From contig DAOTUC010000008.1 of assembly GCA_034437315.1 (NCBI GenBank), forward strand, positions 1 to 21,577: a stretch of 21,577 nt of DNA, in the 5' to 3' direction. This document shows, one piece after another, positions 1 to 7,275 of this stretch (the stretch's first letter is position 1; every line of letters begins with the position of its first letter). The DNA is from DSAR01 sp034437315 (lineage in GTDB: Bacteria; Chloroflexota; Anaerolineae; B4-G1). Position numbers and translations under genes: made by a program. A model generated the notes under the pieces. It was not told the DNA's origin. It saw only the letters and a program-made list of their open reading frames with translations, and searched no databases.

Positions 1-197
1 TCCTCAGCAGAAATGTCGGCTGGCGCGTTGGCTTGCATCAGGGAGCGCGCCCCGCTCACCAACGCGATGCCCAGAAAGTGGGAACGGCGCACACCAAGCG
101 CGCTCACCCACTCGTTAATCTGCGCCAACGTCGCCTTGGGCACCCGGACGGTCACGCGAGTCATTTTCGGCGTGGTCATACTCTGTTTTGGCGTCAT
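1..197 (-). CDS. Ribbon-helix-helix (CopG/Arc-like) regulator, 5' part only
   Basis: Reading the minus strand from an ATG at 197 gives about 65 residues that run off the left edge. The segment MTRVTVRVPKATLAQINEW followed by a second helix (VRRSHFLGIALVSGARSL) has the pattern of a ribbon-helix-helix DNA-binding fold: one short beta strand with alternating polar residues, then two helices. Three in-frame ATGs are possible (197, 179, 164). I chose 197 because GAGG lies 4 bases upstream of it. A good promoter (246-273) and three 10-bp-spaced GTTAC repeats (211-235) sit just upstream, as expected for an autoregulated small repressor, for example of a toxin-antitoxin or plasmid-maintenance type. 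The partner gene, if any, would lie outside the window to the left. Family-level call only. Confidence 0.6.
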   Translation of the reverse strand, partial: MTPKQSMTTPKMTRVTVRVPKATLAQINEWVSALGVRRSHFLGIALVSGARSLMQANAPADISAE

Positions 198-210
198 TTG
201 ACCTCAAAAA

Positions 211-235
211 GTTACGATTCGTTACTTTTCGTTAC
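211..235. promoter_or_regulatory. Operator-like triple direct repeat (GTTAC, 10-bp period)
   Basis: GTTAC occurs at 211, 221 and 231, exactly one helical turn apart, on the downstream side of the -10 box of the promoter at 246-273 and before the RHH start codon at 197. Proteins of the RHH fold commonly bind short tandem direct repeats as cooperatively stacked dimers. I infer that this is the autoregulatory operator of the neighbouring gene. Confidence 0.5.
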
Positions 236-245
236 AATTTCAATC

Positions 246-273
246 ATGATACACCACTTTTCGAAAATGTCAA
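246..273 (-). promoter_or_regulatory. Sigma70-type promoter for the RHH gene
   Basis: On the minus strand there is TTGACA at 273-268 (perfect -35), a 16-base spacer, and TATCAT at 251-246 (-10). Transcription would begin near 239, just ahead of the GTTAC array, so a repressor bound there would block initiation or promoter clearance. Confidence 0.65.
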
Positions 274-290
274 CTGTTTCGTCCAAATTG

Positions 291-375
291 GCTACCCGAC
301 ACTTTCACTTCCAAAAACCTCCCGCAGGTTATGAGCTATTTTCGGCCCATCCTGACAGCAAACCAGCGGGAGGTT
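291..375. repeat. Interspersed CCTCCCGC repeat with inverted partner
   Basis: AACCTCCCGCAGGTT at 316-330 is matched by AACCAGCGGGAGGTT at 361-375, an inverted pair with one mismatch and a 30-base loop. The left arm, with its 5' neighbour from 291 (GCTACCCGACAC...), resembles a second copy at 6963-6997. The right arm overlaps the 3' end of the small ORF at 329-544. This is a dispersed intergenic repeat; its function is unknown. Confidence 0.5.
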
Positions 376-544
376 GATAAAGAGAAATCATCTTCCCATC
401 CAGCAGGCCCTGCAGACAGCCACAGGAGGTGAAGTGTACATCCTCCCACACGTGACCCTCGGCTTCAAAGGCCTCAATGTCCACGATCCAGCGCTTTTCC
501 CCTTCCTCTAAACAGTAGATGATCACCGGTAGCCCCCATCTCAT
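329..544 (-). CDS. Small hypothetical protein coupled to the DUF362 gene
   Basis: A 71-residue ORF whose ATG overlaps the TGA of the upstream DUF362 gene (ATGA at 544-541), which suggests translational coupling. I do not recognise the protein. It is Trp/Glu-rich in its first half (EGEKRWIVDIEAFEAEGHVW), then has SCGC. It has no signal peptide or membrane segment. The last ~15 codons run into the repeat arm at 361-375, so the natural C-terminus may have been replaced or extended by the repeat. A Shine-Dalgarno-like AGGG directly abuts the ATG, which is poor spacing. It could also be a chance ORF; the stop-start overlap is the main argument for it. Confidence 0.4.
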   Translation of the reverse strand: MRWGLPVIIYCLEEGEKRWIVDIEAFEAEGHVWEDVHFTSCGCLQGLLDGKMISLYQPPAGLLSGWAENSS

Positions 545-1686
545 CCCTGGAGCAGGATTTGCCGGATCTCATCGGCATAGGCTTCGCTCTCCGGATCGGC
601 GGTGACGAGATCAATTTTCTCGGGGCCGTCCACGCCCAACCCCAGCTCCACAGCGCGGGCGATCTGCTCTTGCCGGAATATGGGGCCCTGGCTGACGGCT
701 GCCGCAGTCCCGAAATGGCGCAGAATCGCCACTCCCACGGCGTCAATCGCCACACGGTCGCTCCCGGCCAGGATCACCTGGGCGTCAACTCGCTCGCCCT
801 GAGCCGGCCCGCCATCTACGAAAGCCTCGACGCCATCCAGCAGGATGAGATCGGGTTGATAGGCAGCGTTGATCTCGGCGATCATGAGCCGTTGGTGGGG
901 TGAGCCGTGAAGCTCCTGCATATAATTGTAAGATTCCCCCGGCATCCATTTGGCGACCAATCCGACCGAGTTCTTGAGCGACATGGTGAAACACCCGCCG
1001 TACCGATGGGTCTTCAAGCAGCAAGTCTGGACGACGCCGTCGGCTTCAAGCGCTGACCGGGCCACGGGAAATCCTACTTGCCAGTGGCTGTCCTCGACGT
1101 TCATCAGTTCCCACCCATCGGCGTCCAGTTCGTCGAAGACGACTGTCTCGAAGCCCAGTTCGTCGGCCATCTCGAAAAGGCCTTTCTGTTCCATGACGCT
1201 CCGCGTGTCGCCCATGCCGCTGCGATCTCCGATGGTGATGCGACCTGCGCCCATCCCCTGCAACGCGCGCACCAGGGCGCTGAGCGTATCATTGTGGGTG
1301 GAGCCTGGCGCGGCGTCGGCGCTGTTATAGTTGGGTTTCAGGAACACGTGTTTGCCCCGCTGCGGGGCGACATCAAGCAGGTCCAGCGCTCTGGCGACGC
1401 CGGTCGCCCGGTCCTGGGTCTTGACAAAGGCTACCTGGCTCATCGAATTCCTCCTATCATCTGTTGGTCGAGGTGTCGCCGTGGGGCGCGTCGTCGCCGA
1501 TGATGTAGGTGACGCCGTCGGCTCGACCGAGGCGGTGGGCGTAGCGCTTGGCCGAGTCGTCGCCGACGGCGTCGCGCTCGGTTGCGGGAGAGAAGGGGCG
1601 ACCTTCTCGCAAGCTGCCAGCAGGTGGGACAGCAGCGCCATGCCCCCGAAACCGGCGGTTGCTTTCAGAAATGCGCGTCTATCCAT
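541..1686 (-). CDS. Tat-exported DUF362 lipoprotein
   Basis: The 381-residue product begins with a twin-arginine signal (RRAFLKA, residues 3-9), a hydrophobic stretch and a lipobox LLAAC with Cys26. It is therefore probably exported folded through Tat and lipid-anchored outside the cytoplasmic membrane. Residues ~30-78 are a low-complexity Pro/Thr/Ser/Ala linker. From ~84 on is a DUF362 domain, with KPNYN, STHND and CLKTHRYGG...SLKNSVGL typical of the family. Many DUF362 proteins also carry a 4Fe-4S ferredoxin domain; no CxxCxxC cluster motif is visible here. The catalytic role of DUF362 is not established to my knowledge. Start: AGAGGAGG lies just upstream of the ATG at 1686. A consensus promoter at 2001-2028 would give a leader of ~300 nt. 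Confidence 0.85.
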   Translation of the reverse strand: MDRRAFLKATAGFGGMALLSHLLAACEKVAPSLPQPSATPSATTRPSATPTASVEPTASPTSSATTRPTATPRPTDDRRNSMSQVAFVKTQDRATGVARALDLLDVAPQRGKHVFLKPNYNSADAAPGSTHNDTLSALVRALQGMGAGRITIGDRSGMGDTRSVMEQKGLFEMADELGFETVVFDELDADGWELMNVEDSHWQVGFPVARSALEADGVVQTCCLKTHRYGGCFTMSLKNSVGLVAKWMPGESYNYMQELHGSPHQRLMIAEINAAYQPDLILLDGVEAFVDGGPAQGERVDAQVILAGSDRVAIDAVGVAILRHFGTAAAVSQGPIFRQEQIARAVELGLGVDGPEKIDLVTADPESEAYADEIRQILLQG

Positions 1687-2000
1687 GGTTGCCTCCTCTA
1701 TCTACGCCTGAGCGCCCGAAGCGCCTCGTCGAGTATCGCCCGCAAGGTCGGCAGTATCTCGGTTTGATGGCGAGGGCCGCCTGGATTGTAAGGGGTCTCT
1801 TTTTTGTTCTAGCTGGTCTAGATCAGTTGGGGCAGGGAATCGAAGTGAGAACAAATCTCAGGATAGTTTAAGAGAGCACCAAATTCAGGCTTTGGAAGTC
1901 TCACCAAGGAGAAGGAGATTGACAAATCCCCACATCTAGCAAATCGACGAGCGCCGCCCGAAATCCCTCCCGAACCTCCAAAGAGAAACAGCCTGAGGCG

Positions 2001-2028
2001 ATTATATCAGACTGACAATGGATGTCAA
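2001..2028 (-). promoter_or_regulatory. Perfect-consensus sigma70 promoter, leftward
   Basis: Minus strand: TTGACA at 2028-2023 and TATAAT at 2006-2001, with a 16-base spacer. Both hexamers match consensus exactly. It points at the DUF362 gene; the predicted start near 1994 leaves about 300 nt of leader. Confidence 0.75.
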
Positions 2029-2061
2029 TAACCCGCCCTTCAAATCGCCCAGCAATATCCC

Positions 2062-2090
2062 TTGCTTATTCCCCGCCATAGGGGTATAAT
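2062..2090 (+). promoter_or_regulatory. Sigma70 promoter for murE
   Basis: TTGCTT at 2062-2067, a 17-base spacer, and TATAAT at 2085-2090. Predicted transcription start is near 2097, giving a ~28-nt leader to the murE ATG at 2125. Because the -35 box coincides with a possible upstream TTG start at 2062, this promoter rules out the longer murE reading. Confidence 0.75.
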
Positions 2091-2124
2091 CCCCGGCGCA
2101 CATCACCTGGGAGGGATGCTAACA

Positions 2125-3702
2125 ATGCCAGACCGTCACCTCAAACGACTGACCCAAGCGCTGCCCACTGTGCTGGCGCAAATTGGCGACGATGTCCCGA
2201 TCAGCGGTATCTCCGTCGATTCGCGCCAGGTGAGGGCGGGCAATTTATTCGTCGCCATCCCCGGCGTCAACGTGGACGGCGCTCGTTTCATCCCGCAGGC
2301 GGTCGAGGCCGGCGCCCGGGTCGTGGTCGGAGAGCCGGACGCGGCGGACCTCCCGCTCCAACCAGACGGCGCTTTCACTTACCTGCGCGTCCCCAACGCC
2401 CGCGAGGCCTGGGCCTGGTTGTGCGCCGCCTGGCGCGATTTCCCCTCGCATAAACTGACGCTGATCGGCGTGACCGGCACCGACGGGAAAACGAGCACCG
2501 TCAACCTAATCTACCACATCCTGCAAGCGGCCGGATTTGAAAGCGGCATGGTTAGCACCGTCAACGCCCGCATCGGCGCGGAGGAAAGCGACACCGGCCT
2601 CCATACCACCACGCCAGACCCGCCAGACGTGCAAAAGTACCTGGCGCAAATGGTCGACGCGGGCGCGACCCAGGCCGTGCTAGAGGTCACCTCCCACGGC
2701 CTGGCCCAGCACCGGGTGAGCGGGTGCGCTTTCGACGTGGCGGTCGTGAGCAACATCACCCACGAGCACCTGGACGCTCACGGCTCGCTGCAAGCCTACC
2801 AGCAGGCCAAGGCGCGCCTATTCCGCAGCCTGACCGACGCCTATCGCAAACCAGGCGTACCCAAGATCGCCGTTCTCAACCGGGACGACGACTCCTATCG
2901 CTACCTCAGCCCGATACCCGCCGACCGGCGAATCACTTACGGGCTGGAAGGCGCGGCTGACGTCTCCGCCCGCGACGTGCACTTCGCGCCGGATCGGACG
3001 CGCTTCACGGTTCATTCCGCGATGGGCCAGGCGACGATTGAGACGCCGTTGGTCGGCGCATTCAACGTCAGCAACATCCTGGCGGCCTTCTCCACCGGCC
3101 TGGCCCTGGGCGTCCCGATCCCCGTCATTGTCCAGGGGGTCGCCGCGCTGCAAGAGATCCCAGGCAGAATGGAGCGCATCGAAGCGGGACAGGATTTTCT
3201 CGCTATTGTGGATTTCGCCCACACGCCCAACGCACTGGCGCGCGCCCTGGAGACGAGCCGCACGATGGTGGGCCAGGGGGGAGAGCGACGCGGTCGCGTC
3301 ATCGTCGTCTTTGGATGCGCCGGACGCCGTGACCGGGAAAAGCGGGCGATGATGGGCCGCATCGCCGGGCGGTTGGCCGACCTCGTCATCATCACCGCCG
3401 AGGATCCTCGCACCGAAAGCCTGGAGCAGATCATGGCCGAAAGCGCAGCCGCCGCCCAGGCGGAAGGAAAACGGGAGGGGATAGACCTGTGGCGCACGCC
3501 CGATCGGGGTCAGGCGATCTTGAAAGCATGCCGGATGGCGCAGGCGGGCGACGTCGTCATCGCGTGCGGCAAAGGCCACGAGCAAAGTATGTGCTTCGGC
3601 GCGACTGAGTATCCGTGGGACGATCGAGAGGCGATGCGGCTCGCGCTACGAGGTCGAACGCTAGACACGTTGCCCACAACCCCGAGTCCAGAAGGAGATT
3701 AA
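2125..3702 (+). CDS. murE: UDP-N-acetylmuramyl-tripeptide synthetase (MurE-type Mur ligase)
   Basis: Cytoplasmic ATP-dependent ligase that adds the third residue to UDP-MurNAc-L-Ala-D-Glu in peptidoglycan synthesis. It has 525 residues, slightly longer than usual. Seen: N-terminal uridine-binding part (SGISVDSRQVRAGNLFVAIPG), Mur P-loop GVTGTDGKTS (115-124, Lys122), TTTPDPPD, EVTSHG (187-192), NITHEHLDAHG (210-220), and C-terminal GKGHEQ (482-487). The specificity loop reads EDPR (426-429) instead of the DNPR of meso-diaminopimelate enzymes. Arg is kept, so the third residue (mDAP, Orn or Lys) cannot be decided. Start at 2125: GGGAGG lies 9 bases upstream; the in-frame ATG at 2116 is too close to that site and a TTG at 2062 lies in the promoter. 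It is not in a dcw cluster; an alpha/beta hydrolase follows 2 bases after the stop. Confidence 0.9.
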   Translation: MPDRHLKRLTQALPTVLAQIGDDVPISGISVDSRQVRAGNLFVAIPGVNVDGARFIPQAVEAGARVVVGEPDAADLPLQPDGAFTYLRVPNAREAWAWLCAAWRDFPSHKLTLIGVTGTDGKTSTVNLIYHILQAAGFESGMVSTVNARIGAEESDTGLHTTTPDPPDVQKYLAQMVDAGATQAVLEVTSHGLAQHRVSGCAFDVAVVSNITHEHLDAHGSLQAYQQAKARLFRSLTDAYRKPGVPKIAVLNRDDDSYRYLSPIPADRRITYGLEGAADVSARDVHFAPDRTRFTVHSAMGQATIETPLVGAFNVSNILAAFSTGLALGVPIPVIVQGVAALQEIPGRMERIEAGQDFLAIVDFAHTPNALARALETSRTMVGQGGERRGRVIVVFGCAGRRDREKRAMMGRIAGRLADLVIITAEDPRTESLEQIMAESAAAAQAEGKREGIDLWRTPDRGQAILKACRMAQAGDVVIACGKGHEQSMCFGATEYPWDDREAMRLALRGRTLDTLPTTPSPEGD

Positions 3703-3704
3703 CG

Positions 3705-4475
3705 ATGCCTGATGCAGAAATTGAGCGGGGAAAAATCTACTACACCCGGTGTAAAGGGCCTGAAGACGTTCCCCCGATGATCCTGATCCACGGGGCCGGC
3801 GGTTCCCGCTTGCATTGGCCCGGCGAGTTGAGACGTCTGCCCACGACGACTGTCTACACGATAGACCTGCCGGGGCACGGGCGTTCGGAAGGTCAAGGGT
3901 GCGAACGCATCGCCGATTACGCGCAAGCAGCGCGGGCGTTCCTGGACGCCGTCGGCATTGAGCGGGCCGTCGTCGCGGGCCATTCGATGGGCGGCGCCAT
4001 CGCGATGACGCTGGCGCTGCACTGCGCCGATCGGGTCGTCGGACTGGCATTGGTCGGCGCCGGCGCGCGGTTACGGGTCTCCCCCAGGATTCTAAAGATG
4101 ATTCGCGACGATTTTGCGGGGAGCGTCGATCTCATCACCCGTTTCGCGTGGTCGCCGGAAGCGCCGCCCGCGCTCGTTGAGATCGGGCGGAAGTCGCTCC
4201 GAAAGACGGATCCCGGCGTCGTCCTGGGCGATTTTATCGCCTGCGACCATTTCGACGTGATGGATCGGCTGGGGGAGATTGCCGCGCCCACCCTCGTCAT
4301 CACCGGCGTTGACGATCAAATGACGCCGGTCAAGTACGCTCACTTCCTGACCGAATCGATTCCAGGAGCGGAGCAGGTCATCCTCGACGGGGCGGGGCAT
4401 ATGGTCATGCTCGAACGAGCAAAAGCCGTTGCGAAGGCGATTCGTGAATTTTTGGATCAGCGGATACCGAAGTAG
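3705..4475 (+). CDS. Alpha/beta-fold hydrolase
   Basis: 256-residue soluble hydrolase of the alpha/beta fold. Seen: oxyanion-hole HGAGGS (29-34), DLPGHGRS (54-61), nucleophile elbow GHSMGG with Ser94, acid Asp203/204 in GVDDQMTP, and His232 in GAGHMVMLE. The catalytic triad is therefore complete. Family members include esterases, lipases and C-C bond hydrolases; the substrate cannot be read from sequence. The ATG at 3705 is 2 bases after the murE stop, and its ribosome site GAAGGAGA lies inside the murE 3' end, so the two genes are co-transcribed and probably coupled. The N-terminal extension possible from 3615 overlaps murE and was discarded. Confidence 0.85.
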   Translation: MPDAEIERGKIYYTRCKGPEDVPPMILIHGAGGSRLHWPGELRRLPTTTVYTIDLPGHGRSEGQGCERIADYAQAARAFLDAVGIERAVVAGHSMGGAIAMTLALHCADRVVGLALVGAGARLRVSPRILKMIRDDFAGSVDLITRFAWSPEAPPALVEIGRKSLRKTDPGVVLGDFIACDHFDVMDRLGEIAAPTLVITGVDDQMTPVKYAHFLTESIPGAEQVILDGAGHMVMLERAKAVAKAIREFLDQRIPK

Positions 4476-4494
4476 ACCCCGGGGCGCGTAGCGT

Positions 4495-5784
4495 TTAACG
4501 CCCTTCCATCTCCGCCATACGGGCGAACAGGTTGAGAAACTCCTCATTCGTCTTGGTTTGTCGGAGAAGGCGCAGCAATTCTTGCATCGACTGGGTCATA
4601 CTATAACCAGAGCTGTGAGAATCCAGGAAACGTTGGCGCATCACCCAGATAGTTTGCAGCATCTCCTGATTGATCAGTAATTCCTCCCGGCGCGTCCCCG
4701 ATCGTTCGATGTCAAAAGCGGGGAAGACACGATGCTCCTGGAGCTTGCGGCTCAAGTGGAGCTCCATATTGCCGGTCCCCTTGAATTCCTCGTAGATCAT
4801 ATCATCCATACGGCTGCCCGTATCGACCAGACAGGTGGCGATGATGGTCAAACTTCCGCCTTCCTCAATGTTACGCGCCGCGCCAAAGAAGTGCTTGGGC
4901 GGATAGAGCGCCGCCGGATCGAGGCCGCCGGAGAGCGTGCGTCCACTGGGCTGGACCACCAGGTTATACGCTCGCGAGAGCCGGGTGATGCTATCGAGAA
5001 GGATCGCGACGTCTCGCTGATCTTCCACCAACCGTTTGGCCCGCGCCAGGGCCAGTTCAGCTACCCCGGCGTGGCTCTTGACCGGTTCGTCGAAGGTGGA
5101 GCTGATAACCTCCGCATCGACCGAGCGGTCCATGTCGGTGACCTCCTCCGGGCGCTCGCCGATCAACACGACCATCAGATGAACTTCGGGATGGCTGGCG
5201 GCGATGCCGTTCGCGATGTGTTTGAGGACCGTCGTTTTACCGGCCTTGGGCGGGGAGACGATCAACCCGCGTTGTCCTTTTCCGATGGGGGAGACTAAGC
5301 TCAACAGGCGCGCGGTAAGATTCCCAGAAACTTCCAACTCAAAACGCACATCCGGAAAGATGGGGGTTCGGGTCTCAAACCTGGGGCGTCCCTTGACCGT
5401 CTCAGGGTCTATCCCATTCACCGCCTCAACTCGCAGGAGGCTGTAGTACTTCTCGTTCTCTTTTGGAGGCCGCACCTGTCCCACGACCATATCTCCGGTG
5501 CGCAATCCAAAGCGGCGGATCTGTGACTGGGAGACGTACACATCCTTTGCCCCGGGTTTGTAGTGCTCGGAACGGAGATAACCTTTGCTGCTATCCACCA
5601 CGTCCAAGACGCCCCCGCCAAAGCTAAGTCCCTCTCGCTCCGCCTTGGCGCGCAACAGACGCAGAATGAGGTCTTCCTTTTTCAATCGACTGAAACCGGA
5701 AACATCCCAATCCTTCGCGATGTCTCGTAGTTCGGCCAGAGTTTTGGCTTCCAGAGATGCCATGTCCATTTCATTCATATTCAT
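4495..5784 (-). CDS. rho: Transcription termination factor Rho
   Basis: 429-residue RNA-dependent hexameric ATPase that ends transcripts at rho-dependent sites. In order: N-terminal helical Rho_N domain (SLEAKTLAELRDIAKDWDVSGFSRLKKEDLI), cold-shock-type RNA-binding domain (~55-125, with LRTGDMVVGQVRPP), Walker A PPKAGKTT (~179-186), LIGERPEEVTDM, Walker B ILLDSITRLSRAYN (~260-270), and R-loop GTGNMELHLSRKLQE. Length and motifs are standard, without the long insertion of some high-GC rho proteins. Start at 5784: GAAGGGA lies 5 bases before the first of several in-frame ATGs. The stop is only 19 bases from the convergent hydrolase gene. It lies 90 bases downstream of the fructose-bisphosphatase gene with no clear terminator between them. 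Confidence 0.95.
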   Translation of the reverse strand: MNMNEMDMASLEAKTLAELRDIAKDWDVSGFSRLKKEDLILRLLRAKAEREGLSFGGGVLDVVDSSKGYLRSEHYKPGAKDVYVSQSQIRRFGLRTGDMVVGQVRPPKENEKYYSLLRVEAVNGIDPETVKGRPRFETRTPIFPDVRFELEVSGNLTARLLSLVSPIGKGQRGLIVSPPKAGKTTVLKHIANGIAASHPEVHLMVVLIGERPEEVTDMDRSVDAEVISSTFDEPVKSHAGVAELALARAKRLVEDQRDVAILLDSITRLSRAYNLVVQPSGRTLSGGLDPAALYPPKHFFGAARNIEEGGSLTIIATCLVDTGSRMDDMIYEEFKGTGNMELHLSRKLQEHRVFPAFDIERSGTRREELLINQEMLQTIWVMRQRFLDSHSSGYSMTQSMQELLRLLRQTKTNEEFLNLFARMAEMEGR

Positions 5785-5874
5785 ATTCCCTTCAAAATTA
5801 ACTCGTCGATCATACTATTCTTAGACTGCGGAAGTCGAGCGACAGCCTGTTCACCCAGGCGGTTGTGGCTGTTT

Positions 5875-6894
5875 TTAGGAAGTCTTTTCATCATATTGCG
5901 CAATGAACGCCTCCGCTCGTTTGACCAGTCCCCGATCGCCGATAAAAAGCGGCGTTCGCTGATGCAGGCCCTCCGGTTCTATATCGAGAATGCTTTGATG
6001 ACCATCCGACGCATAGCCGCCAGCCTGTTCAATGATGAAAGCCAATGGGATGGACTCGTAGACCAAGCGTAGCTTGCCTTGTGGGCGATCAACGTTGCCG
6101 GGGTAATAGAACACACCGCCCGACAACAGATTGCGGTGGAAATCAGCCACCAAAGAGCCAATGTAACGGCCTGAGAGCGTCGGCTTATCAGGCTCATCCC
6201 CTAACCCCTGAAGCCAGCGCGTGTATCGTCTAACCCCTTCGTTCCAGTAGGGTTCGTAGGCCTGATTGACGCTGTAATACTTGGCTTGGGGGGGCATTTG
6301 TATATCGGGATGGGAGAGCAAGAACTCTCCCACCGTCGGATCAAGGGTGAAACCGTGGACGCCGCGCCCCGTCGTATACACCATCACCGTGCTCGACCCG
6401 TAAATCACATAACCAGCAGCGATCAGGTTTCGACCGGGCTGCAAACAATCCGCCAACGTACCCGCTTCATCGGGCGCGCTCAACCGGCGATAGATGCCGA
6501 AAATCGTCCCGATACTGACGTTAACGTCAATGTTGGATGATCCATCCAACGGATCGAAGACGAGGACGTACTTGCCGGTATCATAAGGCTCATCAATCGG
6601 AATAATATCCGCATTTTCCTCCGAAGCCATCACCGCCAGTCGCCCGGTAAAACCATTCATGCGGATCATAGCCTCGTTGGCGAAAACGTCCAACTTCATC
6701 TGTCGTTCCCCCTGGACGTTGACCTTGCCGGCTAAACCCAGAACTTCGACCAGTCCCGCGCGGGTCGTCTCGCGGGCGATGATTTTGGCTGCCAGGGCGA
6801 TGTCGTAGAGTAGGCCGGAGAAAGCGCCCGTCGCCTGTGGGTATTCTCGCTGTTGATCGATAATATGTCGATCAATGGTTATGATTCGATCCAT
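5875..6894 (-). CDS. fbp: Fructose-1,6-bisphosphatase, class I
   Basis: Hydrolyses fructose-1,6-bisphosphate to fructose-6-phosphate (gluconeogenesis or Calvin cycle), Mg-dependent, cytoplasmic. The 339-residue product shows the class I signatures: SEEN (~90-93, metal ligands), FDPLDGSSNIDVN (~112-124, metal and phosphate binding), GYVIYGSSTVMVYTTG, YIGSLVADFHRNLLSGGVFYYP and KLRLVYE (substrate loop). Start at 6894, because AAGGAGG lies 5 bases upstream; an in-frame ATG at 6912 would put that site inside the gene. rho follows 90 bases downstream on the same strand. I see no convincing -10/-35 pair just upstream; a repeat copy lies at 6963-6997. Confidence 0.95.
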   Translation of the reverse strand: MDRIITIDRHIIDQQREYPQATGAFSGLLYDIALAAKIIARETTRAGLVEVLGLAGKVNVQGERQMKLDVFANEAMIRMNGFTGRLAVMASEENADIIPIDEPYDTGKYVLVFDPLDGSSNIDVNVSIGTIFGIYRRLSAPDEAGTLADCLQPGRNLIAAGYVIYGSSTVMVYTTGRGVHGFTLDPTVGEFLLSHPDIQMPPQAKYYSVNQAYEPYWNEGVRRYTRWLQGLGDEPDKPTLSGRYIGSLVADFHRNLLSGGVFYYPGNVDRPQGKLRLVYESIPLAFIIEQAGGYASDGHQSILDIEPEGLHQRTPLFIGDRGLVKRAEAFIAQYDEKTS

Positions 6895-6962
6895 CTTTAC
6901 CTCCTTGTTCAATTTAACTCACCCGTCACGCCAAACATCGCACCAGTTTGTACAACACGCTT

Positions 6963-6997
6963 GGCTCCCGACACGTTCATTCTAAACCTCCCGCAGG
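6963..6997. repeat. Second copy of the CCTCCCGC interspersed repeat
   Basis: GCTCCCGACACG followed by TTCATTCTAAACCTCCCGCAGG parallels 291-328. The shared 14-base core AAACCTCCCGCAGG is at 6984-6997. Both copies lie upstream of a leftward gene. Confidence 0.45.
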
Positions 6998-7020
6998 AGA
7001 GATTGAGCGAATAGGCTTTG

Positions 7021-7163
7021 AAGGTATCTTCTCAATAACTTGGGGTGAATCTGTTCGTAATGCGCGCGCTACCTAGCGGCGCTAGGCAGCGGCTTCAATG
7101 CGCTTTTAGGGGCGCTGAAGCGCCTACTACGAACGAGCCCTCGGTTTATTGAGAAGGCACCTT
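7021..7163. mobile_element. MITE-like palindromic element with target-duplication-like flanks
   Basis: The ends are inverted: AAGGTATCTTCTCAATAA on the left, and AAGGTGCCTTCTCAATAA when the right end is read on the other strand. GTTCGTA also recurs inverted further in. The nonamer CTTTGAAGG occurs directly at 7016-7024 and 7161-7169, overlapping the ends, as a 9-bp target-site duplication would. The core (CTACCTAGCGGCGCTAGGCAGCGGCTTC ... GAAGCGCCTACTACGAAC, given here in pieces) resembles the cores of the elements at 16372 and 21298. It has no coding capacity, so movement would need a transposase in trans. Confidence 0.5.
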
Positions 7164-7186
7164 TGAAGGAACTCTCAAATGCCTAA

Positions 7187-7275
7187 AGAGACTATCAAAA
7201 AATTCGCTCAGAGGCCCGTCCTCGGGCCGATTAACGCCCCGGGACGGCGGCCAGAGCCATTATTTAAGACTCTCT
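7187..7275. repeat. 89-bp direct repeat, copy 1
   Basis: Matches 7481-7569 with 4 differences over 89 bases, by eye. It contains a strong stem GGCCCG/CGGGCC with a TCCT loop, followed by GCCCCGGGACGGCGGCC, and AT-rich ends. The high identity suggests recent duplication or maintained function. Confidence 0.75.

Larger units (their letters stand above)
1687..2124. other. Intergenic region with divergent promoters and a long leader
   Basis: No gene is seen. The stretch 1687-1994 would be the ~300-nt untranslated leader of the DUF362 mRNA. It has a small stem TGAGA/TCTCA (1846-1860) and a near-palindrome around CTGGTCTAGATCAG (1813-1826), but no riboswitch or T-box motif that I recognise. The right end holds the two divergent promoters listed separately. 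Confidence 0.5.

Noticed and set aside
1687..1994. T-box or known riboswitch in the DUF362 leader
   Set aside because: I looked for T-box, cobalamin, SAM and TPP-type conserved cores and saw none.
2062..2124. Longer N-terminus of MurE from a TTG at 2062
   Set aside because: That codon lies in the -35 box of a good promoter; an ATG with a well-placed GGGAGG site is at 2125.
2818..3585. 255-codon open frame on the minus strand inside murE
   Set aside because: It is antisense to clearly conserved Mur ligase motifs, has no family signature, and is expected in GC-rich DNA.
5842..5877. ACAGCC/GGCTGT stem followed by TTTTT as a terminator
   Set aside because: The T-run follows the stem only on the plus strand, where no gene is transcribed; fbp and rho run on the minus strand.
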